From contig JAILLP010000006.1 of NCBI GenBank assembly GCA_024693065.1, forward strand, positions 186,001-250,000: a stretch of DNA of 64,000 nt, in the 5' to 3' direction. Below are positions 36,210-44,387 of the stretch, piece after piece (within the stretch, counting starts at the first letter, position 1; each line of letters begins with the position of its first letter). Source of the stretch: Paludibacteraceae bacterium. Lineage in GTDB: Bacteria; Bacteroidota; Bacteroidia; Bacteroidales; Paludibacteraceae. The translations under genes were made by a program, and so were the position numbers. Under the pieces are notes generated by a model that had not been told where the DNA came from, made no database searches, and worked only from the letters and a program-made list of their open reading frames with translations.

Positions 36210-37418
36210 TCACTCAACGACGACATGAAGCCATTCATTCTGTCGGATAAGATATTTTTCCCTGTTCTCCTCCGTGTCGAACTTAAAGAATACAAAACCG
36301 ATGGTGTTGTTCGCTCCATTGAAGGAATCGATGTGATCACCAGGTTTCACCCAAAGGTCCTCTTCGTAGACATATTTTTTCCGAATCTCTTCATCGATAT
36401 CCAAGCGGACAAATTTCCCCTCCTTCTCTGAGTGTAGAATAACATTTGCCCACAATCCGACATACGGTTTTTGTTTAACCTCCTCTATCGGATCTCCCAC
36501 AGCGGCACGTACAACAGTTGTAATCAGGTCAACACCCGTCGCTAAACGAAGTATCTCACAGATGCGATTTCCTCCACCTCTTGGTGAGACCTCCATGATA
36601 TATGGTTTGCCATTTTTCCCCACACGGGTTTCAATGTTATAAACCGAAGTATTCATGTGGAGAAGCGTAAGCAGACGCTGTAGATCCGATGTGAGTTCTT
36701 TTTCTTGTTCTTTGGTATATGTTGAACCCCAGCTATAAGTGCATGGAACGTAAGGATTAGCCGCATTGCTATCAAAACGCTGAGAGGAGAAGGAAACAAA
36801 CTTTAGCTCTCCTTTTTCCGAGAAGCAATCAGAGTCGGATGAACATCCAGATTGTTCAATAAACTCCTCGACGATGATATGACCCACATGTGAATGATCC
36901 ATCGCTCTTTGAAGCGCAGACATTAAATGCTCTTCATCGTCGACGCGGGTACAACCTTTGCTCCCAGCGGAATCCGTTGGTTTAACAATCATGGGATATT
37001 TGAATTTGTCTTTGCTTTGGAAAGCATCACTAACAGATGTGAAACTAAAAGCCCATGGAACGTTAAATCCATTGTCGCGCAGGAATGCCCTGAATTTATC
37101 CTTGTTTTGAAGAATTTCCACGGATTCGTATGGCCCGAAAGCCGGAAGTCCCATTTTCTCCTGCACATAGGAAGCTGTCACTACACCAGGATCAACCGCA
37201 TGGGATAAGATTCCATCGATTTGTTTCTCTCGTGCGACTTTGAGTACTGCCTCCTTGTCGATAATACTTACATTTACATACTCATCAGAATATTTATGCG
37301 CCTGATTGTCAGGTATATAATCTACCGTGATAACATAATAACCTTGCTTATGGGCAGCTTCAATTACGGGTATGAGGTAATGAATTCCGCCAAGAAGCAT
37401 AAGTTTTTTTTGTGACAT
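36210..37418 (-). CDS. ATP-grasp ligase of locus B
   Basis: 402 residues with the carbamoyl-phosphate-synthase-like ATP-grasp layout. Preceding Rossmann-like domain (KLMLLGGIHYLIPVIEAAHKQGYYV), ATP-binding KYPMIVKPTDSAGSKG, VEEFIEQSG, and metal/catalytic block YIMEVSPRGGGNRI. ATP-grasp enzymes make amide bonds through acyl phosphates. Coming 12 bases after a VioA-like aminotransferase, it is a candidate for N-acylating the 4-amino sugar, e.g. with an amino acid. That pairing is inference. Confidence 0.85.
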   Translation of the reverse strand: MSQKKLMLLGGIHYLIPVIEAAHKQGYYVITVDYIPDNQAHKYSDEYVNVSIIDKEAVLKVAREKQIDGILSHAVDPGVVTASYVQEKMGLPAFGPYESVEILQNKDKFRAFLRDNGFNVPWAFSFTSVSDAFQSKDKFKYPMIVKPTDSAGSKGCTRVDDEEHLMSALQRAMDHSHVGHIIVEEFIEQSGCSSDSDCFSEKGELKFVSFSSQRFDSNAANPYVPCTYSWGSTYTKEQEKELTSDLQRLLTLLHMNTSVYNIETRVGKNGKPYIMEVSPRGGGNRICEILRLATGVDLITTVVRAAVGDPIEEVKQKPYVGLWANVILHSEKEGKFVRLDIDEEIRKKYVYEEDLWVKPGDHIDSFNGANNTIGFVFFKFDTEENREKYLIRQNEWLHVVVE

Positions 37419-37430
37419 AATAAATTCTTA

Positions 37431-38540
37431 TTATTTAACGATTTGCTCTAATACACATTCAATGTCCTCTCTACGTAATGCGTGATGCATTGGAAGACAA
37501 ATAACTGAATTCGCCATCTTGTGCGCATTCGGTAAATTCTTAGGATCAGCGGATTCTAATCCCCTATATGTGGAGAATTCCGAAATCAACGGGTAGAAGT
37601 AACGTCTGCCCAATACTTTTGACTCCCTCATCTTCATGTATAACTCATCACGGGTCATCCCATATTTCCTTTCATCGATGAAGATAGGGAAATAGGAATA
37701 GTTATGCTTGACGCCCGGCATGTCATCGAAGAAGGAAACTCCTTCTACGGAGCGTAAAGCATTGCGGTATGCGACAGCCACTTCCCTTCTCGCCGCGATA
37801 GCCTCGTCCACCTGGCGTAGGTTCAGTATACCATATGCGGCGCGAACCTCATCCATTTTGGAGTTGATGCCCGGACCTACGACGGTCGTTTCACCTGCGA
37901 AACCGAAATTTTTCAAATAGTCGATACGTTGTTTGGTCTTTTCGTCATGCATCACCATCGCACCACCTTCGATTGTGTTGTACACCTTTGTGGCATGGAA
38001 CGATAGTGTGGACATGTCACCAGCGTTCAATACGCTTTCTCCGTCCACTTCGACGCCAAATGCATGGGCGGCATCATAGATGACTTTCAATCCATAACGG
38101 TCCGCAATTTCTTGAATCTTCTTCGTCTCACACGGTTTCCCGTAGACATGAACCGGCATGATGGCGGTAGTCTTCGGTGTGATGGCGGTTTCGATCTTAT
38201 TAGGATCCAAATTACCTGTTTTTAGGTCTACATCCACGAACACTGGTTTTATACCGTTCCACCACAATGCATGGGTGGTCGCCACGAAACTATAAGGAGT
38301 CGTTATCACTTCTCCTGTTACGCGAAGGGCCTGCAATGCGGTTATGAGCGGCAACGTACCGTTCGTGAAAAGACTAACGTATGGCACCTTCAGATAAGAG
38401 GCTAACTCCTTCTCCAATTGTTTGTGGAAGGAGCCGTTATTGGTGATATACTTGGAATTCCATATCTCCTTCAACAACCCATAGAATTCGTCCAAATCGG
38501 GAAGTAACGGAGACGTGACGGTTATCAAACTATTATCCAT
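37431..38540 (-). CDS. DegT/DnrJ/EryC1-family sugar aminotransferase, VioA-like
   Basis: 369-residue PLP enzyme. PLP Lys185 in LSFHATKVYNTIEGG, Asp156 in VIYDAAHAFG, and the N-terminal NSKYITNNGSFHKQLE with LFTNGTLPLITALQAL resemble VioA, which aminates dTDP-4-keto-6-deoxyglucose to dTDP-4-amino-4,6-dideoxyglucose using glutamate. RmlA/RmlB for the precursor are not in the window and would come from elsewhere. Exact stereochemistry is not determinable from sequence. Confidence 0.87.
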   Translation of the reverse strand: MDNSLITVTSPLLPDLDEFYGLLKEIWNSKYITNNGSFHKQLEKELASYLKVPYVSLFTNGTLPLITALQALRVTGEVITTPYSFVATTHALWWNGIKPVFVDVDLKTGNLDPNKIETAITPKTTAIMPVHVYGKPCETKKIQEIADRYGLKVIYDAAHAFGVEVDGESVLNAGDMSTLSFHATKVYNTIEGGAMVMHDEKTKQRIDYLKNFGFAGETTVVGPGINSKMDEVRAAYGILNLRQVDEAIAARREVAVAYRNALRSVEGVSFFDDMPGVKHNYSYFPIFIDERKYGMTRDELYMKMRESKVLGRRYFYPLISEFSTYRGLESADPKNLPNAHKMANSVICLPMHHALRREDIECVLEQIVK

Positions 38541-38579
38541 TTTTGCTTTCTATTGAAATTCAGGCGGGCGTCAAAAGAT

Positions 38580-39302
38580 CTATCTCATCCTCCGTAACCG
38601 TTCCACATCGTTCTTCTTAATTTTCCGTTGTCCCAAATCTGGTTCAAAACGATGGGTATCCGTACCGACGAAGTCATACATGCCCTTCTCCAGCAACATG
38701 CTGGCTTTCTTCCGCACATCGTCACCGTAACGGCCCAATAGTGCGGGCAGATTCAATTGGAACTTGACGCCCTGCGACTTCAGTTGCTCATAACGATCTT
38801 TCTCCATGTAGTTGTAGCGCTCAGGATGAGCCAGCATCGGCCATAATCCCAACGACCTAACTTTCTCCACCACCTCGTCAAAATAGCCGGGAGAAGAGTA
38901 ATAGGAGGTTTCAATCAGCAGATGGTCGCCATTCACGCCATGAGGCAGCAGATCCTTTTCCGACAAACGCTGAAGCAAAAGGTTGTCTATCATATATTCC
39001 GCCGACAGATGAAGTTTGATGCCACCTTTATAGGCATCACACAGTTGAGCGAAACGATCTTTCAGTTTTTCGGTGGAATTCGGAAAATCTTCCATGATAT
39101 GAGGGGTACAATATAACTCTCTCATTCCCAGTTTCTCGAACAAGTCGAGCACTGCGAGTGAATCCTCTATCTTTTGAATTCCGTCGTCCACACCAGGAAT
39201 CAAGTGCGAATGGCAGTCGACCATACCCTTGCACACGCAAGACTCCGACAACGTCACACTATTAGATAAAAATCCGAACAAAGACATATTGACATTATTC
39301 AT
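38580..39302 (-). CDS. PHP-type tyrosine-protein phosphatase, CpsB/CapC-like
   Basis: 240-residue PHP-fold metal phosphatase: MVDCHSHLIPGVDDG (metal ligands), YCTPHIM, LAHPERYNYM and GTDTHRFE. CpsB enzymes dephosphorylate the Tyr cluster of the cognate BY-kinase and so permit polymerisation cycles. Located immediately after wzc copy 3, the likely target. It is the only phosphatase visible for three Wzc kinases. ATG at 39,302 is used; Met6 is an alternative. Confidence 0.88.
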   Translation of the reverse strand: MNNVNMSLFGFLSNSVTLSESCVCKGMVDCHSHLIPGVDDGIQKIEDSLAVLDLFEKLGMRELYCTPHIMEDFPNSTEKLKDRFAQLCDAYKGGIKLHLSAEYMIDNLLLQRLSEKDLLPHGVNGDHLLIETSYYSSPGYFDEVVEKVRSLGLWPMLAHPERYNYMEKDRYEQLKSQGVKFQLNLPALLGRYGDDVRKKASMLLEKGMYDFVGTDTHRFEPDLGQRKIKKNDVERLRRMR

Positions 39303-39358
39303 TTAAAGGCACACCCTCTATCAACATAGGGGATGTGCCTGTTCCTTATCCTCCCCTA

Positions 39359-41755
39359 TCAACTATAGGAATAATAATCACTGTTATAATATCCGTGACG
39401 GTAGCTATACTTGCCTTTCTCCATCGGTGTACCGTTCAGGATCAGTGTCATATTCTTAAACCGGTTCTCGTTATACAATGCGGTGAGGTCTTCGAGCATG
39501 GAGCGCTCCAACAATCCCGTACGAACGACGAACAATGTTCTGTCAGAATAATTCTCCACAATCTGCGCATCAGCCACAATATCGATAGGAGGGCAATCTA
39601 TGAAGACATAATCGTATTGAGTTTTCAGTTTCTCAATGGTCTCTCCCAATATGCCATTTCCGATCAACTCCGACGGGTTTGGTGGAATGGCACCAACCGG
39701 AATCATGTCCAACCCGACGTTGCCGTCCACATTCTTCACCATCACATCCTCCACGCTGTTCACCTTGCCGCTGAGGAAGGTACTCAAACCGATGTTCGGA
39801 CTGTTCGCCCACTTGGAGAGAGAGGCATGGCGCATATCGCCGTCAATCACGAGTACTTTCTTCTCTTTGATCGCCAAACTCAATGCTGTATTCACACAGA
39901 GGAAACTCTTACCGCTACCTGCATTGTAGGATGTGAAAAGTAAGACATTGCTGTCTTTCTTCACCATAAACTCCAAATTGGTACGCAAAATACGGAAGGC
40001 CTCGTTGATTGCATTTCTATTGCCATGTTCCACCACGGCATCCTGCACTTTCTGTTCCTTCCTCCAGAACTGCCACCATTTTTTAGGTTGCTTGGACAAT
40101 GGGATTTCTCCCAACAACGGAACAGGTACATGTTCCAGATCCTTCTTTCCACGGAGGGTCGTGTTCAACGTCTCCTTGATGTAGATGAGTGACAACGGAA
40201 CGATCAAGCCGATGGCGAAAGCCACCAAAAGGATGTTACGTTTCTTAGGCGCATCAGGGCGCATGCTACCACCTGGACGTTTAATCACACGAGTATTGTA
40301 GGCGGTGAAGGACTGTGACAACTCATTTTCCTCACGTTTTTGTAGCAAGAACAGATACAATGCCTCCTTGACTGCCTGTTGACGTTCAGCGGAGAGCAAC
40401 ATCTCAGCCTGCTTAGGGTTAGAGGAGATACGGGACAAAGCCTGTCTTTCACTGTGTTTCAAATTGCGTATTTGGTTGTCGATGGCCGCAATCTGGTTGT
40501 CGATGGAGACCAAAATAGCGCTTCTCATAGAACCCAAATCGATATCCATCTGCCTTACGAGGTCGTTCTCGGAACTACTATTCGACTCCAAGCGATTCCT
40601 TTGTAACAATTTGTCGTTATACTCGGATATCTGCGCCTCGATGTTGGCGTTCTGCAAACCGGAGCTCACAGGCAAAACCTTCGTCTGGTTCTTTTGTACG
40701 GAAAGGTAGTCTCGGATGTAGTTGGTCATGTACAACTGAGCATTCAGGTCACGCAACTGATTAGAGATGTTGGCGTTCTCCTGCATGTACATCTCAGCCA
40801 CAGCCTTCACGTCCGGCAAGAGGTTCTTACTTTTGTAGGAAGATATATCATTATCCACGGAAGAAAGTTCGTTTTCGATGATGTTCAAACGTTCATTGAT
40901 GAACATGGATGTACCATCAGCGATCTGGTTCTTGTCCTTAATCCAATTCTCATTGTAGACCTTGATTAACATATCCAAGATATCGTCGGCACGTTGGATG
41001 GAGACATCCTTCACCTCCAATGTGATAATATCCGCCTTCTCATCATCCTGTGTAACATTCAAAGAGCCCGACCAATTCTCTTGGGAAGTAAACATGTTGG
41101 TACGTGTCACATGCAGACTTTTAATGTCGTTGCCCGTGTATCGCAGGTTGCGTTGGATGACCATACGACCGATAGCCGTGTTGATCGTGTCGCCTAATGA
41201 AGCCATAGCAGGCTCATTCACTTGCTTCACTTCCCCATTCATTGTGTAAGCGATGTTGTCGATTTTCACATAATCCTTGGAAGCTACAGAGTCTCCCAAG
41301 AAAACGTCGCAGAACACATTGTCATAGTCTGTCAGATCAACGAAGGAGACAGTGACCGGCAAGTTGGATCCATACAACACGATGTCGTGGAAACTACCAT
41401 CAATCGTGTAGTTCACATCAAGATTCAAACGCCTAACCACCTCAAACATAACGTCTGAAGAGAGTAAAGCGCGCAACTCGTTGTTGACATTGGTGTTCAT
41501 GGCGAACATGCCACCCATGTCGTTGAACGCGTTTTGGATGTTCATACTCGGTCCGTTCTTCGCTTCCGACTTGATTTGCACCTCAGCTGTCCGAGTGTAG
41601 GACTCTGGGGTCTTCAAAATGTAGAGAATGGCCAAAGCCAATACGATGGCAAAGGATACGGCAAACCAATGCCATTTCCGGACACACAACAGAATCAACT
41701 CACCAAGTTCGATGAAATCTTCCGTTTGACCAGCGTTTTTCTTGTTTTCTTCCAT
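39359..41755 (-). CDS. wzc: Polysaccharide co-polymerase / BY-kinase, Wzc family (copy 3, locus B)
   Basis: 798 residues: N-terminal Wzz domain with membrane helix near 33-52, long coiled coil, second membrane segment near 515-535, and BY-kinase (SYNAGSGKS Walker A, VLVIDGDMRHASLSK A', YVFIDCPP B). Tyr tail YSYRHGYYNSDYYSYS. Close paralogue of copy 2; conserved runs include SYKSKNLLPDVKAVAEMYM. Preceded by wza copy 3 and followed by the PHP phosphatase, so kinase and phosphatase are co-transcribed. Confidence 0.94.
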   Translation of the reverse strand: MEENKKNAGQTEDFIELGELILLCVRKWHWFAVSFAIVLALAILYILKTPESYTRTAEVQIKSEAKNGPSMNIQNAFNDMGGMFAMNTNVNNELRALLSSDVMFEVVRRLNLDVNYTIDGSFHDIVLYGSNLPVTVSFVDLTDYDNVFCDVFLGDSVASKDYVKIDNIAYTMNGEVKQVNEPAMASLGDTINTAIGRMVIQRNLRYTGNDIKSLHVTRTNMFTSQENWSGSLNVTQDDEKADIITLEVKDVSIQRADDILDMLIKVYNENWIKDKNQIADGTSMFINERLNIIENELSSVDNDISSYKSKNLLPDVKAVAEMYMQENANISNQLRDLNAQLYMTNYIRDYLSVQKNQTKVLPVSSGLQNANIEAQISEYNDKLLQRNRLESNSSSENDLVRQMDIDLGSMRSAILVSIDNQIAAIDNQIRNLKHSERQALSRISSNPKQAEMLLSAERQQAVKEALYLFLLQKREENELSQSFTAYNTRVIKRPGGSMRPDAPKKRNILLVAFAIGLIVPLSLIYIKETLNTTLRGKKDLEHVPVPLLGEIPLSKQPKKWWQFWRKEQKVQDAVVEHGNRNAINEAFRILRTNLEFMVKKDSNVLLFTSYNAGSGKSFLCVNTALSLAIKEKKVLVIDGDMRHASLSKWANSPNIGLSTFLSGKVNSVEDVMVKNVDGNVGLDMIPVGAIPPNPSELIGNGILGETIEKLKTQYDYVFIDCPPIDIVADAQIVENYSDRTLFVVRTGLLERSMLEDLTALYNENRFKNMTLILNGTPMEKGKYSYRHGYYNSDYYSYS

Positions 41756-41807
41756 AAAATTTATATTAATCTTTTTTGTTATTGTCTAATTGATAATCGA
41801 TTACAGC

Positions 41808-42638
41808 CTATTGATCGTTTTTCTTGTTGTTGTTCAGGACAATGGCGACAACCGTAGCTGCCAAGGAGGACAATGAGATCCAGAACGAAGTGGAACGAAC
41901 CTCATTACCATTGACTGTGGATTGTTTCGCTTTCATCTTATTAGGCTCAACATATATAATATCATCTTGTTGCAAATAATAGATTGGAGATTGAACCACG
42001 TTCTGCAATGATGTCAGATTCACACGGTAGGTTTTCTGCTTACCCTCTTCCATACGCATGACAAGCACATTCTCGCGTTTACCCTGTATGGTCAAGTCTC
42101 CCGCGCTACTAAGGGCCTCAAGCAAGGTCATATTATCCTTGTAGATTCGATAGATACCCGGATTCGTCACCTCACCCATGACTGTAAAGCTCAGGTTCAA
42201 GAAATCGACAGAGACGACCGGATCCTTCGCTTGGTTTCTCGACTCGATCTCATCCTTTATCAAGGAGGCCAATTCGCTACGGGTCAATCCCGCCACATTC
42301 AGCTTTCCGATTGTCGGGAAGTCGATGTTTCCATCACTATCAACGGTATAACCGGAAACTGCGCTAGACTCCTCTCCGTACAGCGTATTGCGCGCCCCTG
42401 TGGCAACCACACGTTGCGTGACATACGGGAGATTGAACAATGCGGACAACTGCGGGTCTTTACAGTTTACCACGATAGAAATCCTATCCTTCGGACGAAG
42501 CGTGATTTCCTGCACGGCAGAAATATTAATACCTTTGACACGATCCGCATCCTGAAAATAAGGAATCTTCTCGTAAGACGAACATGAGCACAACAGCAAA
42601 CAAGCAAGAGCTGTCAGAATGAATGATTTGACTTTCAT
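41808..42638 (-). CDS. wza: Outer-membrane polysaccharide export lipoprotein, Wza family (copy 3, locus B)
   Basis: 276 residues. Lipoprotein signal ending LLCSC (Cys19), export domain with IPYFQDADRVKG and VVNCKDPQLSALFNLPYV, SLBB-like region, C-terminal membrane helix (SFWISLSSLAATVVAIVL) and a short basic tail. Nearly the same protein as copy 2 with frequent silent differences, so the two have been separate for some time under selection. Confidence 0.94.
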   Translation of the reverse strand: MKVKSFILTALACLLLCSCSSYEKIPYFQDADRVKGINISAVQEITLRPKDRISIVVNCKDPQLSALFNLPYVTQRVVATGARNTLYGEESSAVSGYTVDSDGNIDFPTIGKLNVAGLTRSELASLIKDEIESRNQAKDPVVSVDFLNLSFTVMGEVTNPGIYRIYKDNMTLLEALSSAGDLTIQGKRENVLVMRMEEGKQKTYRVNLTSLQNVVQSPIYYLQQDDIIYVEPNKMKAKQSTVNGNEVRSTSFWISLSSLAATVVAIVLNNNKKNDQ

Positions 42639-42650
42639 ATTTCCGATACT

Positions 42651-43808
42651 TTATTTATTTTCCAAACCTTTTTTTTTCTCAATACATTTGGACAACCAAA
42701 TATTCAAGAATGTATAAAGCGCCACACATGCGAACAACAACAATGTGGGGTCCATAATCTTAGACAAAATCAAGCATACAACGATAAAGAAAGCAGAGAA
42801 GACGAGAATCGAAATCATTGCTTTGTGTTGCGACATGCCTAAGCTCAATAATTTATGATGGATATGGCTCTTGTCCGGCAAGAATGGGCTGTTCCCCATC
42901 CTTATGCGGTGGATGAAGACCCTGACCACATCCATACAAGGCACCATCAGAGGACAAAAAGCCAAGAAAAGAGGGTGTACCCTCGAAAGGCAAGTGTGGT
43001 CGGTAGATATATATACGTTAGCCATTCGGAAACTCAAGAAGCTGAGTATTAATCCAATGGTGAGTGAACCCGTATCACCCATGAATATTTTCTGTTGTTT
43101 CTCCGCTTTACCGAATACGTTGTAATAGAAGAACGGTATCACAGTGCCCAATGTGGCGAAAGCGACAAGTGCGAATGTGTACTCCTCTATCTCGAAGAAT
43201 ACGCACCCGTAATATCCCAAGGCCACGCCACTGAGTCCTGACGCCAAGCCGTCAATACCATCTATCAGGTTCATCGCATTGATGATGAAGACGACCAAAA
43301 TGACAGTCAGCGGCCAAAACAAAACACTTGGCAATCTATCGTAAAGGAAGAATAGTCCATGCAAATCAGATATGTAGAGTCCGCCAAAAAGGAACAACAG
43401 ACCACAACCCACTTGCACGACAAACTTCGCACTATATTTCACGCCGATCAAGTCGTCCGCAATACCGACCAAGTATAGTAGGATGAGAGAACAAACACAA
43501 ATAGATAGGCTCAAAACATTTTCGCCTAACTCGTTCATCAATTGGAACCTGAATGCATGCACATCAAAAACCAAGAGAATGAACATCGTGAATATGATGA
43601 CAGGCTCAAACGCCAATCCACCCAACCGTGGCACCGTACTATGGTGTATTTTCCTCTCGTCAGGTTCGTCGAACAACCTCTTTCTGAACGCAATAAGGAG
43701 GATCTGCGGAATCAAGATACCCGCAGCAACGCTTGAAATCACCAAGGCCGATATCATCATAAACCGCCAGAATGCGGTATCGGACATTGTAATAAAGAAA
43801 TCAGACAT
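42651..43808 (-). CDS. Undecaprenyl-phosphate HexNAc-1-P transferase, WecA/MraY family (locus B)
   Basis: 385-residue polytopic enzyme with the same catalytic blocks as the locus A copy (DERKIHHSTVPRLGG, GIADDLIG, NAMNLIDGIDGLASG, FMGDTGSL, HIHHKLL). First gene of locus B, reached by a leader of about 330 bases from the predicted promoter. The most variable parts relative to the paralogue are the C-terminal helices and the loop at MANVYISTDHTCLSRV, a region that may influence sugar choice. Confidence 0.92.
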   Translation of the reverse strand: MSDFFITMSDTAFWRFMMISALVISSVAAGILIPQILLIAFRKRLFDEPDERKIHHSTVPRLGGLAFEPVIIFTMFILLVFDVHAFRFQLMNELGENVLSLSICVCSLILLYLVGIADDLIGVKYSAKFVVQVGCGLLFLFGGLYISDLHGLFFLYDRLPSVLFWPLTVILVVFIINAMNLIDGIDGLASGLSGVALGYYGCVFFEIEEYTFALVAFATLGTVIPFFYYNVFGKAEKQQKIFMGDTGSLTIGLILSFLSFRMANVYISTDHTCLSRVHPLFLAFCPLMVPCMDVVRVFIHRIRMGNSPFLPDKSHIHHKLLSLGMSQHKAMISILVFSAFFIVVCLILSKIMDPTLLLFACVALYTFLNIWLSKCIEKKKGLENK

Positions 43809-44139
43809 TTATAAAAATATTTAACAAACCATAGAATCGCATATATCAAACGATTCATTTACAACCTTTCTTCCTTTCGATCAACCCCACAGAACCTTCC
43901 ATACAAACAGGTCCTTTCATCCTCAATAATTGACATATTTTCTACCAAAACCCCAAATTCAAAGTGTATATAATTATCTCTCCTCGCAAAAACGTATATG
44001 CGAGCACTCCAAGGTTGTTCGCTAATATTCACCAACTTAAGTAAACATCCCGAAACTCAGCCGATGCACGACAACGCACATCATTGTAAACCGTAACCTT
44101 GAGACTGTTGTAAAGACATACACAATCCAATATTCGCTA
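43809..44139 (-). other. Long untranslated leader of locus B
   Basis: About 330 bases between the predicted promoter and the first gene contain no convincing frame. A 6-bp stem CTCGCA/TGCGAG with a 10-base loop lies at 43,983-44,004 and no U-tract follows it. Long leaders are the sites where UpxY-type proteins act in Bacteroides. Nothing else recognisable was found. Confidence 0.4.
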
Positions 44140-44172
44140 CAAAATTAGTGTAAAAATTTCAATAAAACCAAA
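44140..44172 (-). promoter_or_regulatory. Promoter of locus B (-33 TTTG, -7 TAATTTTG)
   Basis: On the minus strand TTTG (44,172-44,169) is followed after 21 bases by TAATTTTG (44,147-44,140), a full match to the Bacteroidetes sigma-ABfr consensus. Transcription would begin near 44,133. No flanking inverted repeats were found, so an invertible arrangement is not supported. Confidence 0.65.
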
Positions 44173-44357
44173 TAAAATTCAAAAAACAAGCGCACAAATG
44201 GGAGATATCAATAGTCAAAGAAATAAAATTTTGATTTATAGATTATTAAATTTTCAACAATCCATTTCACGCAAGGGAAAAATAAGAATTTCAATAAAAA
44301 AAACGGCCACAACACTCTTTTTTTACCAGGACTTCCCAATCGTATTATTTTAATGAC

Positions 44358-44365
44358 TAACTTTG
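44358..44365 (+). promoter_or_regulatory. Candidate -7 box of the 44,388 operon
   Basis: TAACTTTG matches TAnnTTTG 22 bases before the ATG at 44,388, predicting a very short leader. The -33 element is not well conserved. Divergent to the locus B promoter; the AT-rich bases 44,173-44,357 hold no gene. Confidence 0.5.
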
Positions 44366-44387
44366 AAGCCTGAGATACATAAATACA

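Noticed and set aside
24831-43808. Recent tandem duplication of the wecA-wza-wzc head
   Set aside because: Protein identity is high but numerous silent third-position differences are visible, so the copies are not recent.
43809-44387. Invertible capsule promoter as in Bacteroides fragilis
   Set aside because: No inverted repeats flanking the promoter motif were found and no recombinase gene is in the window.
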